A stretch of 64,000 bases of DNA, taken from assembly GCF_025370935.1 (NCBI RefSeq), contig NC_133479.1:2153320-2217319 (forward strand). The letters run 5' to 3'. Each line of letters starts with the position of its first letter. Position 1 is the first letter of the stretch. Below the pieces are notes generated by a model. It had not been told where the DNA came from. It saw nothing but the letters and a program-made list of their open reading frames with translations, and ran no database searches. Position numbers and translations under genes: made by a program. The DNA is from Choristoneura fumiferana (taxonomy: Eukaryota; Arthropoda; Insecta; Lepidoptera; Tortricidae). Positions 1 to 12,463 of the stretch are shown here, one piece after another.

Positions 1-262
1 GCGCTGTTTCACGATACGACGCCGCGCCGTAGTGATATGGCCAGGCCCTATGAATCGCTATAGTACCTACTTGGAGAATTTGGAAGTTGCCTATAATCTT
101 ACCATTGAACTTACTGGGTGGGTATGGGTAAAGACAGTTCTTGAAGTTTTCAAGCAAACGTATGACGCCGTTTTATGTTACGCAAAGCTACGCGGTTTGA
201 CCACTAGTACTTACTGGTAATATTAGTAAACAATAAAACCGTAGCCACTACAATACCTACTT

Positions 263-953
263 ACAGCCTTATTCATAAAAAGTTAGAGCCTCCTTGAAGG
301 CTCCTTGAAGGCCCGATGCTAAGAAACATGATTCATAAACGTCTGTTAGCGCTAATCAGTCGATCAAGGCTCTGCTAAAGTTAGAGGACCGTAGACCCTC
401 CTTTATCTCTCTGCTAAGTCACAAAATGGCCGCCACAAGTTTGAACAGCTGACTTTGACTAGAGCAAAAAACCATAGGTACCGAAGATATTTATAGTGAA
501 GGCAGGGCTACGCAGATTAAAAAAAAAACAGGAAAATTTATTTTCAGGAATTTGTATTTAAAAAATCCTCTAAATTAGCAACAATAAATTAACAATAAAT
601 ATGAAAAAAAATAAGGATGATTAACATAATTATGGCTTTTTGCACAACATAAACATGCGGATCGGAAATGGCGGGAAAACAAACATCTCGCTTTTTATTT
701 TTTTTCCTGGTAATTTGCTGTCACTGCTGTCAATTTTTTTTTAAATTATCGATTAGGCCATTTTTTGTCTTTGATTTGTCAAGGTGGCCAACATAACGCG
801 TCTAATCCGTCTATCAGCAGCTCAACAACTAGCAGACTGCTAGCAAGCGTTTATGAATCATACTTCTTGACAACCGTCTATTAAGCTTAATCAGTCTGCT
901 AAGTAACAGACCGATCAAACCTCAATTAAGGATTTTTTATGAATAAGGCTGTT
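263..953. mobile_element. MITE with ACAGCCTTATTCATAAAA termini, about 690 bp
   Basis: The left end ACAGCCTTATTCATAAAAA (263) is the reverse complement of the right end TTTTTATGAATAAGGCTGT (935-953). No coding sequence lies inside. A short relative with CCCCCTTATTCATAAA ends is at 44225-44384. Confidence 0.7.
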
Positions 954-956
954 AGT

Positions 957-2400
957 CATTATTGAGGATACTTCGCATGAATTTGCAAAGTACTAACCTT
1001 GGCCCGCGAATTGGAAAGTACCTAGGTACATTTTATTCATATTAGTAATCTTTAATTTCATGCTATAGCCAAGCTCAAGCTCCGTACGAAAAGCTCTTGC
1101 TTTATAAATGCTAGCACTAAATAAAACTTCTCTTAGTCTTGCTGTTATCCTTGGGCTGTGGTGCTCACCATCCGGCGACACATCAGTGGCATAACGTAAC
1201 GACTCAACTCCCCAGATTGACTAAAAATTTTACGTGACGTCAGTGTTCTTAAGTATGACAAAGGCTTTGTACTTACAACTACGAAGTGTTGCTTCCTACT
1301 GAAGACATTATGTACTTTCACGCTTCCTTCACCCTCCGGGTTGTTTAATGAAAATGTTCAATCCAGGTTGCAGTGACTGTGTTCTATCTGGTCTTCTACA
1401 AGTTATGTGAAGAAATAAGAACAAAATCGACTTCTTTATTATTTGTTTATAAAATTATACTGCACCAATCTCGATTCAAAGATCAAAGGCAGTATGTGAT
1501 ATTTTCTACCCGGAACAATTTTCATTTGAGACCCATAAACAAACACGTGGCATTATAAATCAAAAATTGATTGAATCGTAAAAAAATCGAAGTGATCTCA
1601 GTATGATTGCCAGTTATTTTAGATACTGAAGGAGCTGCTAAAATTCGATAGGAAGTTGTTTACAGTTCACTTTTAGCGCTTTTAGCTTATGTACATGTTT
1701 GTCGATACGATATGTTAAACTCACGTTTAACAGGGTCTTTTAAGACTCAAGACAATTACAAGCGTGAAAATATGCCAAAATTCCTCCAGAATAGAAAGTG
1801 AGCAGCTAGCTTGCGCTCAACTTGGCGCAGACCAGGAGCACTGCCGTGCCCCCTCATAATGGCATGGTCGGACCATGATGGTCCTTTATGTTATATGAGA
1901 TATCTCCATCTCAGAACAAATATCCCAAAGCGCTCATTAGCCTAAGTCGAACCCAAAAAGGGACAAAGAAAGATAACATCAAATATTATTTTTTATTCAT
2001 ATTTAATACTATTTTTTTTTTGTTTCTGTTGTAATAGTCTGTTGTGTATTTAGTTTAAAAACTCGTGCGGCTTGACGAACGTGGCACTCCACTGCCACGA
2101 CCACGTATTGGATTTATAAGCTGGAGCTCTAGAAATTGAAATCTAGGTCGGAATAGGGGTCCTGGCTGGCAGACATTCTCCTGCCAGGGCAAGCAGCACT
2201 GCTTTAAATGCCGACAGCAGCGCCTCTTACCGGGTCCAACTGCGTTTCCAAACCATCCACGAACCTATTGAAATATACACAAAATTTCATCCGTATTGGT
2301 CGAGCCGTTTAGAAGGAGTTGACAAAGTTCTGTCGCCCAGGTACTGTAATTTATTACGTGATTAAGTAAGATCCTAACTAAATACACACACGTCACACAC
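957..2400. other. non-genic stretch, no gene recognised
   Basis: AT-rich sequence with short open frames only. 1196-1290 shares a TTTACGTGACGTCAGT-centred block with 7865-7960 (a diverged repeat). 2225-2340 looks like a degraded retroelement piece (the GGTCCAACTGCGTTTCCAAACCATC type, also seen near 37950-38000). Confidence 0.4.
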
Positions 2401-2403
2401 CCT

Positions 2404-2525
2404 ACATTCATCATCATCCCAGCCTATATACGTCCCACTGCTGGGCACAGGCCTCCTCTCAGAACAAGAGGGCTTGGGCCATAGTTCCCACGCGGGCCCA
2501 GTGCGGATTGGGAACTTCGCAGGTT
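2404..2525 (-). repeat. tRNA-derived SINE, 3' fragment
   Basis: It carries the CCAGCCTATATACGTCCCAC / CGGGCCCAGTGCGGATTGGG module shared with 3970-4280, 30735-31005, 39605-39795, 52867-52970 and 59240-59500. The tRNA head is missing here. Confidence 0.6.
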
Positions 2526-2694
2526 ATACACCCTACATTATTATAAAAACATCAGTTTAAATAGTGCAAGTCTTCTAATTGTGTTAATATCGCGAATTAA
2601 TTGTTACACAAAAAGTCGTAAGCAGCACCAAGATTGTCACGATTCTCCAATGAAGATACTGTTTTACAAGCTTTTATTTACTTTGTAACTTACA

Positions 2695-3435
2695 ATGTTG
2701 TCTTGCAAGTTAAATTTGACCCATTTCCAGTGGTCAGATTGACTTGAAATTTGGCATACCTACATAATTATGTAAATCTGGTGAAACACAACAGCAGTTT
2801 AGCCATTGTTGTGGTAAAATTCAATTTTATTGATTCAACTTGTTACACGTGGATCGATAGGCACACGGCCTGTTTTTAGGGTTCCGGAGCCAAAATGGCA
2901 AAAACGGAACCCTTATAGTTTCGCCATGTCTGTCTGTCTGTCCGTCCGTCCGCGGCTTTGCTCAGGGACTATCAATGCAAGAAAGCTGTAATTTTGCACG
3001 AATATATATGTAAACTATGCCAACAAAATGGTATAATAAAAATAAAAATAATCATTTTTTTAGGGTACCTCCCATAGACGTAAAGTGGGAGTGTTTTTTT
3101 TTTCTCATCCAACCCCATAGTGTGGGGTATCGTTGGATAGGTCTTTTAAAATCATTAGGGATTTTTCGATTCAGTGATTTGTTTGCAAAATATTAAACAA
3201 AATGTAAACCGGTGGGTGGATAATTTTGAACAAATTCAGAATGGTAGTAAGTATATCAAACTGCTTATAAAAGTTTGCTTGAGAATTATTAGTAGTTTAA
3301 GAGTAAATAGCAGCCTAAGGTATAAAATTTACCTAAACTAAACTTACCTAAACTTGGAAGATTCCGTATAAAATACGAAATATGGCTACGGAACCCTATT
3401 TTGGGCGTGTCCGACACGCTCTTGGCCGGTATTTT
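2695..3435 (+). repeat. interspersed lepidopteran repeat, copy 1 (about 740 bp)
   Basis: It runs from the TGACCCATTTCCAGTGGTCA region to GGGCGTGTCCGACACGCTCT. The same sequence occurs in the opposite orientation at 6272-7190. It includes a (TGTC/CGTC)n microsatellite at about 2925-2955. No transposase or RT was seen. Confidence 0.75.
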
Positions 3436-3969
3436 CTTCATTTGCAACATGTGTGGCCAGTCCCAAATCAGCGGTGGCAATACTAGCAATAGCAAATTAG
3501 CAACCAAGGTTGTTATGGATCTAGCAAAGATTTATTCGTGTTTGAATGACGCAAACCAAAAGAAAGCGGGATTATATCATCGATTCGTGTATTTTGTGTA
3601 TGGATGAGCGGTACGAGATATCACAGAATCATAAGACGTTGTTTGTATCTAATATTTTTTTGTAACGAAAATGTATTGCGTTTTGCGGCATTTTAACTCG
3701 CATATATTAGCTGACCGAGGTACTATGCCAATTAGTCATTTTATACATTAGTAATGAAATGAATTGAAATTTGAAATAATTTTTTTTAGGACCGACAGGT
3801 ATGTAGGTACTTACATAGCTTCGCCATGTCTTCAAGTAAAAATTGGAAAAAAAAAATATAGAGTATCCTCCCCTTTGTGTGGATTTTTTTTCTTGTCTAA
3901 AGCCATAGTTGGATTGGTCTTCCAAAAGCATTATATGATTGCCAAGATCATTTTTCTGGGTACCTACTT

Positions 3970-4280
3970 ACGAAAGCCCAGCCTATATACGTCCCACTGC
4001 TGAGCACAGGCCTCTTCTCAGAATGAGAGGGCTTGGTTGGGTCGTAGTTCCCTCGCGGGCCCAATGCGGATTGGGAACTTCACACGCACCATTGAATTGC
4101 TTTGCAGGTTTGTGCAGGTTTCCTCACGATGTTTTCCTTCATTGTAAAGCTCGTGGTAAATTTTAAATGTAATTTTGCATATGAATTTCGAAAAACTCGA
4201 GGTGCGAGCCGGGGTTTGATTGAACCCACGATCCTCTGCTTCAGAGGCGATAGGTCAAACCACTAGCCCACGACCATCCA
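3970..4280 (-). repeat. tRNA-derived SINE, near full length
   Basis: The minus strand reads a tRNA-like head (GGCTAGTGGTTTGACC box A; GGGTTCAATC box B at about 4275-4215), a body, and the TGGGCCCGCGAGG / CAGTGGGACGTATATAGGCT tail. Same family as 30735-31005 and 59240-59500. Confidence 0.7.
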
Positions 4281-4284
4281 CATC

Positions 4285-5221
4285 CACCACAGCTTTTTCT
4301 AGGCAAGTACTTGTCTAGTTTTAATTGTAAACCCGATGCGTCTATAGTTTGTTCTAATCTAAGCAAATTAAAATTTGACCAATGCTATCGCTGCGCCCCG
4401 CCGTGCAGTCTGCTTAGTCCGTTCCGTGTTCGTGTTACACTTTTCCTATTAAATACGCCGAATGTTCTTCTGCATTAAATCCCATGTCGATTTACAATAC
4501 AATACAATACAAAATAAATACTCTTTATTGTACATCAGAAATAGGAAGCAAAAGCTTGCAAAGTACCCTGAGATCAGAGAGAAGACAAAGCCGTCGAAAT
4601 GAATGATCTAAAAATAACTTGAAGACATTAGGTTCCCTCATGGACATATGACCATTATTCAAACCAGTTTGCCCAGAGCAAGCAAGGAGGGCGAAGCGCC
4701 ATAACTAGAATTTACTGAGTGATTTACTATTCGCAAACTTGGGGCTATCCGGGGCATGGGGGCAAGTCTGGGGAATCAGGGGATCACGTGGTTGTAATAT
4801 AGTTATTTTGTCACGTAGGATATTATGGGTATGGGGTGGGGTCTTGCAGTTTTACATAGGGAGAATGAAGGGGATTGAATAAATTTAAAGACGGCTCAAA
4901 ATTATAGGAGGTTGAGAATAGGATGAATGACTTCGAGAAAAGAATGGTACGGCCGTGCCTTTGTTTTGCTCGACTTGGCGGGGGCACTTTCGTGCCCCCA
5001 GATGTAATTTTTAGGCTTTAGTATCATAAAATTGCATGCCAGGTGTTGAAACCTGTGATTGTGATGCATAAAAAATGTTTTAAATTAAATATACTATTTG
5101 TAGTTGGTACTCTTAGTACTCACTTAAATTCTTTTACTCCATCTTCAAATTACTATTAAAACAAATCAGACTTATTTCTTATTCGAGAACTGCGTGTGCT
5201 AACAATTAGATTAGATTATTA
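4285..5221. other. non-genic stretch with (ATACA)n and LINE-like tail
   Basis: (CAATA)n microsatellite at about 4493-4512 followed by AAATACTCTTTATTGTACATC and a GGCGAAGCGCC piece, the usual 3' end of lepidopteran non-LTR elements. The rest is unassigned. Confidence 0.4.
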
Positions 5222-5441
5222 TGACGTCACATAATTAATTCATATTCGTAGGCACACGTCTTCCCTAATCGCTTAATTGGCCAATCAAGCGCCCGCCTTT
5301 TTGACCAATCGCGTCACAGGAACCCCTTTTTTGTCGCGAATAGTGACGCGCGTAATTAACTAATAAACATCGTACGTATCGATGCTCTTAGCCGATTAGT
5401 GACGTGAGTAAACAATCGGAACTCGATGTATTAAATTGACG
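5222..5441. promoter_or_regulatory. cluster of CRE-like and CCAAT motifs
   Basis: TGACGTCA at 5222, CCAAT at 5281 and 5305, TGACG at 5344, 5400 and 5437, all in about 220 bp, with no recognised repeat on top. It could be an upstream promoter or enhancer of the GPCR (7 kb before its first coding exon), or an unrecognised transposon. Confidence 0.25.
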
Positions 5442-5807
5442 TTATAATCGGGTGTTGCTATTAATATCGAGCCTTGTAAACACTTTTTTTGTTCGCTAGT
5501 TTTTACATGTGTTCGTAATTTTTGTTACGAATGTAATGAGAACAGTGTTTTCTACGCAAAAAGGAAGATTTTAGAACGCCCATAAGAATTTATTCGTCTT
5601 GTTATTGTTGTTAACTTTGATTAAACAATTTGATTTATTTATTTACTAAATATTTATTTGGTTTAGTAAATACGTTCTATTCTAACTACTATAAATTAGA
5701 TCGCTCAATTTGAGAGAAGAATATTTAATTATTATTTAATTATTGAATACCGATTTGTAACTATTTCTATGCCGTGTCGTGTGGTAATTTGTGTCATTAT
5801 ATTACGT

Positions 5808-5990
5808 ACTAGCTGTTGCCCGCGGCTTCGCCCCCGTTGTTTTTTTTCTGTATTTTCTTTCATAAAAACCTTCTCCTGACAGTAATGAAGACAACAAAAA
5901 AGAATGAGCGAAATCGGACCAGTCGTTCCCGAGTTATGCGCTTAGCAACACATTTTGTGATTCATTTTTATTTATATAGATAGATGTATG
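5808..5990 (-). repeat. short interspersed repeat 'CTAGCTGTTGCCCGCGGCTTCG' family
   Basis: Ends CTAGCTGTTGCCCGCGGCTT and TTTATATAGATAGA. The same family appears in the other orientation at 7372-7532 and 9536-9714. It is widespread in Lepidoptera; class not assigned here. Confidence 0.65.
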
Positions 5991-6271
5991 CTGTGTTATG
6001 TAACAAACCCTACAAAAACTGTGTCATCTCATCTCGTATTTATTTTATAAATAAATGTTTTTATTTCCTTGAAGTAATCAATCATGTATAATTCATCAAT
6101 GCTCATGTTTATTGAATGATTTGACATTTATTGCGGAAAAAAGATAATTAAAAATATTTATGTTATGTTTACTGTAGTTTTTATGATGCAGCCTTGATAA
6201 TACATAAGATATTATAAATATACGCGTATTTCTGATTGAACTACAAATTAATACGCCGAGTACTGCGACAT

Positions 6272-7123
6272 AAACCGGCCAAGAGCGTGTCGGACTCGCC
6301 CAAAATAGGGTTCAGTAGCCATTACGAAAAAATTAAGTAATACTTTTCTAAGGATTTCGTATTTTATACGGAATCTTCCATAGTTTAGGTATATTTTATA
6401 CCTTAGGCTGCTATTTACTCTTAAACTACTAATAATTATCAAGCAAACTTAACCGTTATAGTTTTCCTTGAAAGTTTGATATAGTACCATCTTGAATTTT
6501 TCAAATTTTTCCACCCACCGGTTTAGATTTAGGGGGGGGGGGGCGCTCGATTTTAATGAAAATTTGCACTTTAAAGTTGAATATTTCGCAAACAAATCAC
6601 TGAATCGAAAAATCGACTGAGAAAACCCCTGATGATTTTAAAAGACCTATCCAACGATACCCCACACTACAAGGTTGGATGAGAAAAAAAAAATCACCCC
6701 CACTTTACGTCTACCTCCCGGTACACTAAAAAAATGATTATTTTTATTTTTTATTATACCATTTTGTTGGCATAGTTTACATATATATTCGTGAAAAATT
6801 ATAGCTTTCTAGCATTGATAGTCCCTGAGCAAAGCCGCGGACGGACGGACAGACAGACAGGCATGGCGAAACTATATTTTTGCCATTTTGGCTTAAAAAC
6901 AGGCCGTGTCCTATCGATCCATTTGTAACAAGTTGAATCAATAAAATTGAATTTTACCACAACAATGGCTAAGCTGCTGTTGTGTTTTCACCAGATTTAC
7001 ATAATTATGTAGGTATGCCAATTTTCAAGTCAATCTGACCACTGGATATGTGTCAAATTTAACTTGCAAGATTTGACCCCGCACAAACACATTGCAAGTT
7101 ACCGCGGACTTGACGCGCGGACG

Positions 7124-7154
<31 letters not shown>

Positions 7155-7195
7155 ATGGCGAAACTATAAGGGTTCCATTTTGGCTCCGGAACCCT
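6272..7195 (-). repeat. interspersed lepidopteran repeat, copy 2 (about 920 bp)
   Basis: Inverted relative to copy 1 (2695-3435); starts CCGGCCAAGAGCGTGTCGGA and ends TGGCTCCGGAACCCTAAAAA. It has a duplicated (GACA/GACGGACG)n stretch at about 6838-6860 and 7118-7154. A G run (about 10) lies near 6531-6543. Confidence 0.75.
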
Positions 7196-7371
7196 AAAAA
7201 GCAGTTACGAGATGACTGACACATAGGTGCCATACCATGTCAATGTTGTATTGTAGCATAAAAGCTTCTCTACTCGTTTATTTTGACTTGAAATTATAAA
7301 ATTTACCTACAATCGTGCACCTTTCAGTGGCACTAATAAAAAAGATCTAGGGACTTCCCAACGATATAGAT

Positions 7372-7532
7372 TTATCGATAATCTATATGAATAAAAATGA
7401 ACCGTAAAATATGTTTCTAAGCACTAAACTCCGAAACAGCTAGACTGATTTCACTAATTATTTTTTTGTTGTGTTCGTTATTGTCAGGTTTTAGAAAAGT
7501 TACACCGGGAACGAAGCCACAGCAACAGCTAG
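7372..7532 (+). repeat. short interspersed repeat, copy 2 of the 5808 family
   Basis: ATGAATAAAAATGAACCGTA ... TTTTTTTGTTGTGTTCGTTA ... AACAGCTAG, homologous to 9536-9714. Confidence 0.6.
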
Positions 7533-7989
7533 TTGCTTTATAAAATCGTGCATTTTCTTAGGTAGCTATCTCTCGATAAATTCGATATTGACAGGAAATA
7601 TGCTACAAAAACGACTTCTGTCTTCTTACTTAACTGTCGTTTAAGATCCACATACAATTTTGACTGTCTGAATTTGCAAACGTCAATCAACCTTACGAGG
7701 CTATCGCTATCACTGTCGCAAAACAAGCATAAAACGTATGCCCAAAAAAAAAATTGTAAACTTATGATTTATTTTTACGTTCATATCAAGTCATTCTAAT
7801 TTGACGCGAAAGCAAACAGAAGGAACAGTCAACTCTACCACCTTTGCCAGAGGTGTAGCAGCGTGGTGTAGTAATATCTCGATTCCCCGGATTGACTATT
7901 TTTTTTACGTGACGTCAGTAATGAATGACAAAGTATGGCCAAGGTTCTTTCTCACTGCGAGGTTACATCCGAAGACATACCTTCTCGCT

Positions 7990-8300
7990 TCATCATCATA
8001 TCAGCTGTATGACGTCCACCGTTGGGCATAGGCCTCCCCCATAGACTTTTAGTTGCTTCTGTTGGAAGCGGCCTGTATCCACCATGAACTTGCAGCTTTA
8101 ACCAGGTCATCCGTACCGTACAATCTCGTTGGTAGACTAGCCTACGCTGCGCTTGCCGATCAGCGGTCTCAATTCGAGGTCTTTTCGGCCCCAACATCTC
8201 CGTGCTTTACGGTCTGCATTGCCACTTCAACGAGTTTAATACGCTTGGCTACTTAGTGACCCTCATTCTGCTACGTATCTCATTTCTGATCCGATCCCGT
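7990..8300 (-). mobile_element. RTE-like LINE 3' end (degraded)
   Basis: The minus strand shows the decayed C-terminus of a reverse-transcriptase ORF with the TAT..GGGGGAGGCC..TGCCCAACGGTGGACGTC tail. The same tail is intact at 14397-14630 (minus) and 23622-23957 (plus). Confidence 0.65.
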
Positions 8301-9535
8301 TGAGAAACCCCCAGCATAGGCCTTTCCTTAACTACTGAGTTCTAGCCAACTTCAGTAGCAACTGTATCATAGTCATAGCACCAAAGGGCACATCACTCAT
8401 TACCGAGTTATGAGCAGTTTGTATGCACGCGGCGTCGCGGGGAGCGCTGGCGCTGGGTGAGGCGCGTGCGCTGCCGGTTGGTAAACGAAGATATGTTTAT
8501 AGGGAACACTAATCACTATAGTATTTGACCTGTTTTTGATAGCTACTAAGTGTTCCGATCCGACGAAAGATAATTATATAAAAACATAACCCTCCCTCGG
8601 GCAGTAGGGTAAAAACAAAATTCTTATCCTATCGCCTATCCTTTCCTATCCGACTATTATTGTAAATGAGAAACTGTGAACATGTTTGGATGCTTCTTAC
8701 TCAATCATGCAATAACGTCTGAAACGATTTAGATGATATTAAATGATATTATAACGGATAACTCACGTCTTAAACCAATCAAGATTCAAAATCAAGGTGA
8801 GGTGAGGTGGTCAAGGGAGGTGTTCAAGATTTAGATGATGTTAGGTATGGAGGTAATTTAAGTTAAGAAAAGTAGTCTCGCGGGAAAGCGTTATGAAAAA
8901 TAAATGTTTCGAAAACACATTGACATGCCTATTCCGGAAGAAACAGGTGAAATGACTGAAGAGAAGATTGTCCTCCCTTGCACTGATCTACTGATGACAA
9001 TGATGCTAGAAGGAGACACACTTTGTTTTTCAATTCCTTTTATTAATCCTCTCTTAAGTTATGTCATGGAAACACATCACCACTTGTACTGTACCTTTTT
9101 CCGATGTTTTGTGGCAGCATCTCTTTTGAATTCTAGCCAGAACAGGCAATTTATTTTAACCCAAACTAATGCAACCCAATAGAAACCGACGTACAGTGTT
9201 AGTGAGAGCTGTGCCAAACCCAAGCTTAAGATCGAGATAGATGGCCGCTGTAAATCTATATTCGACGTTCTCGGGATCAATAAACAGTATCGGGTAAACA
9301 CTTGGAGTCTGATGACGAATCTATCGGGGAAATCTCGATTTCTAGGTCTTTATTGGGAATCAATCACGAGTCTATGAAAATTGCTTCCTCTTCACTAGCT
9401 TCGGAAACATTGTGATAATATCAATTGTCATTTGTCTGATTGGCTGCCTAGAAGAAATCGCTCTACTGCGATCTATTAACATTGTATATATTTTTGGATT
9501 GTTTAACTATTATGTGGCGTTAAATAAAGTCTTAT
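8301..9535. other. non-genic stretch, nothing assigned
   Basis: A GC-rich patch at 8410-8480 and a 92-codon open frame at 8904-9182 are present; the frame has no recognisable domain and I do not call it a gene. Confidence 0.4.
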
Positions 9536-9714
9536 CTATCTATATAAAATAAAAATGAATCGTAAAATGTGTTGCTAAGCGCAAAACTCGGGACCGGTTG
9601 GACCGATTTCACTAATTATTTTTTTGTTGTGTTCGTAATTGTCAGGAGAATGTTTTTATGGACGAAAATTTATAAAAATGACAACGGGGGCGAAGCCGCG
9701 GGCAACAGCTAGTT
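9536..9714 (+). repeat. short interspersed repeat, copy 3 of the 5808 family
   Basis: TCTATATAAAATAAAAATGA ... GGGGGCGAAGCCGCGGGCAA CAGCTAG. The best preserved copy. Confidence 0.65.
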
Positions 9715-9775
9715 TATAATATAATAATTGTAAAGTAATTAATACTTTTTAAGATCTATATCATAACATGTGTGT

Positions 9776-10036
9776 ATGTGTGTGCAGGGCTGGGACCTTG
9801 TGCAAGGTCTGCCCGGATGCTACCACCATCTTGCTCGCTAATCCTGCCGTGAAGCAGCAGTGCTTGCACTGTTGTGTTTCGGCGTGGAGAGTAAGACAGC
9901 CGGTGAAATTACTGGCACTAGCCTCTAGTTTGGCAACGCATCTGCAATACCCCTGGTGTTGCAGATGTTTATGGGCGGTGGTGACCTCTTACCATCGGGA
10001 GCCCCACTTGCTCGTTTGTCATCCAGTCGAAAAAAA
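9776..10036 (+). repeat. LINE-like 3' repeat (GGTGTTGCAGATG family), copy 1
   Basis: TAATCCTGCCGTGAAGCAGC ... CCCTGGTGTTGCAGATGTTT ... CTCGTTTG, nearly the same as 16718-16935. It gives a false 91-codon open frame. Confidence 0.65.
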
Positions 10037-12191
10037 AACGTAATTTAACGCATTAAATAGCGTGGGATTGAGTTGTGAAATATTCTTAAAATGCAGATAT
10101 GTTTTTTATGAGACTTTAAAGCAAGTTTCCATTCAGTAAGTTTCATGTGGGAATTTTTCAAAATGTATAGTTACGTATCAGATATTAATGAGGTAGGCCG
10201 TTAAAATCTTAACTATATCTAGTGAGATTTTGACATAATTTCGATGTTTGCCATACAAAGAACAATGCCCACATAACACGAGGTACATTGGCTTAATGGC
10301 TATATCTATCTCTTTATCCAAACTTTGCAAATCAAAACTAAACCCATATTTCAGTATTCAATGTTCAGTCATACGTTGCGAATTTACTTTCAAATGTAAA
10401 TAACTTAAATCTATGTCAGTAGATATGCTTTCCATAATGCAGTGCCCGCACGTGCCGCGTGATTGGCTGGCTGTCAGTTTTTGTTTCACTTGAACGGCGT
10501 GCGGTGCGGTCTCGCTCTATTGTTTATATGTGTTGATATGTTTAGCGTCTTGTCGTGAAAAAGATGAATAAACAGTAGATAATAATAATGTTACTGTAAA
10601 TTTGATATATGTGCACATGGCGATGGACTCCAGTGAATGAGAGAAGCGAGGTGCAAAAAGTTAAATAATGGGGGTGTGGGTTGGGGACTCCGGCGGCGCT
10701 CAATCACAATGATAATAATAGGTAACCACCAGTTCAGTTTTCAATCAGTTTTAATTTTCCCTTTTTGCCGAGTGACAGCTGTCACCATGAGACGTTCTTC
10801 CATTAAGTACCCTTTAAAAATCTACTCACTACTTAGTGACAACTGGATTCGATTTGTAGCATTCGAACAATGGCGGATGTAGACAATATCTAATTTTGCA
10901 ATTTCTGTTTCTTTGGCTAGTTGAAGTATAATTTTGATAGTGTTTTATGCGGCGATTAACGATCCCAAAATTCTATATTGCTCTCGTGTCTGACATTTTT
11001 TAATGCGCAAGTTGTCTCCACGTGGTTTCTGGCATTTTACTATCAAGTTGCAAAAACTACAATCACCGTACAACGTCCCTCTCAAAAAGAGTTTACCTTG
11101 ACACTGGCGAAACTGTCCTATAATTAGGATAGAAAAGCCATATTTTAAAAGAGAAGTAGTGACAACTGTCATCTTTACGACGTTTTATAAAAAAAAAACA
11201 TAGCCTACTAATATAATTTTACGTTTGCAAATGCAATAGGTACACAACCAATCTAGACCAGAATGCTTACATACTCGTAATAAGGCAAACGTCCAAGTGC
11301 TCGACACGCTAATTTAATGCCCAATCCTATTGCTAATGACATAAAATTAAAGATGACAACTATTAGGACAGTTCTTTCTCGTACGATTACTTTCTCTAAA
11401 CATTTTGGTATCATTTTGTAGCCGTTGTCTATAATTTTACAACGCAGTGTATAATTTTAGTAATTTGTTGGCATAATTGCAGGTGTGCAAGTTGCGGAAA
11501 GTTTCCAAAAATATGGAAAAGTTCTCGGAATTTTTCACAAGGAATATAGGAAATTTTTTTTTTTAGAAACGAAGTTTCAATCTCCATACAAAATTGTGAC
11601 AATTTTACGAAATTTTCCTGTACTTATGAAAAATTTCGCTATTTTGGAAAGTTTCCTTTAAATAAAAGTTGCTGTAGTATTAGCTACGGGTAAAAATAGC
11701 GAAAGTGGAAAACAAAAAGTAGTGAAATAATAAAAAGGGATAATGCGGTCAGCATCATGGGCAGACCTTTTGGACGGGGTGTTCTTTTTATAATTTTTAT
11801 TTTTATAGTAACATATAGATATATTTAGTTAAGGTTTCTTAGGTAAGTTTTCTTTGTCTTCTTATTATTATTCTATTTTTTCTTGTTATTAATAAATTAA
11901 TGTACGTTGCCATATTTAGATTATGATTTTTTTTTAGAATAAAATTGTGAGATAATTAAATTCTGGAACCTAGTAAGTATTTAATTTATAACTCAACTAA
12001 CCAAACAAACGCAACTGAACTATTTAGAAAAAGTCAAGATTGACTGGCGTAGCGTTTTAGGTCCTATTCGGTTTTAAACCCTTTAAAACAACTTCATATT
12101 TTTCACCCGTTCACCGTAAAAGTTCCCGCTTCCCTGGACACAGCACAATCCCTTCGAGACGAAAAGTAACTTTATTTATCTCTTGTTTCAG
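10037..12191. other. non-genic stretch upstream of the GPCR
   Basis: No gene recognised. 10440-10530 is locally GC-rich with GCACGTGCCGCG and CGTGCGGTGCGGTC blocks that are partly inverted and may be a small MITE or a promoter. The rest is AT-rich. Confidence 0.35.
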
Positions 12192-12348
12192 GCATCACAC
12201 ACCAATAAAACGGCCGTACCAGATGGCGCATAAAAGAGTGTCTCAAACGGTTTAAAAAAATAAAAATGTCAAGTGAAAGTTCGGATTTCAAAAGTGGCGT
12301 AGTGATGTGCTGAAGTTAAGGATTAATAGTATCGACACGGACTTTACG
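12192..12348 (+). other. probable 5' UTR part of GPCR coding exon 1
   Basis: A good acceptor (CTCTTGTTTCAG) ends at 12191, and the sequence then runs without a further intron to the ATG at 12349. This suggests that non-coding exon(s) lie upstream. It is inferred from splice-site shape only. Confidence 0.4.
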
Positions 12349-12463
12349 ATGGATTTGGACAACTCGTCGATGCTTAATTCGACGTTGGCCATTATTTACC
12401 CCCGTGAAGCTACCATTTTGGCGGCAGTATGTGCGTGTATCTTCAGCGTCGTAGGAGTTGTTG
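12349..12463 (+). CDS. Tre1: Tre1-like GPCR, coding exon 1
   Basis: It encodes residues 1-38 plus one base: a short extracellular N-terminus with N-glycosylation sequons (NSS, NST) and the first half of TM1. The donor is GTAAGT. The ATG is the first one in frame and leads straight into a hydrophobic TM1. Confidence 0.85.

Noticed and set aside
7105..7160. CRISPR-like or regulatory tandem array
   Set aside because: Simple (GACA)n/(GACG)n microsatellite belonging to an interspersed repeat; also at 2925-2955 and 6838-6860.
8904..9182. 92-codon open frame, plus strand
   Set aside because: No recognisable domain or neighbours; the 9077-9301 frame on the other strand is equally open.
9768..10043. 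Cys-rich 91-codon open frame
   Set aside because: It lies wholly in an interspersed repeat also present at 16718-16935, where the frame is altered.
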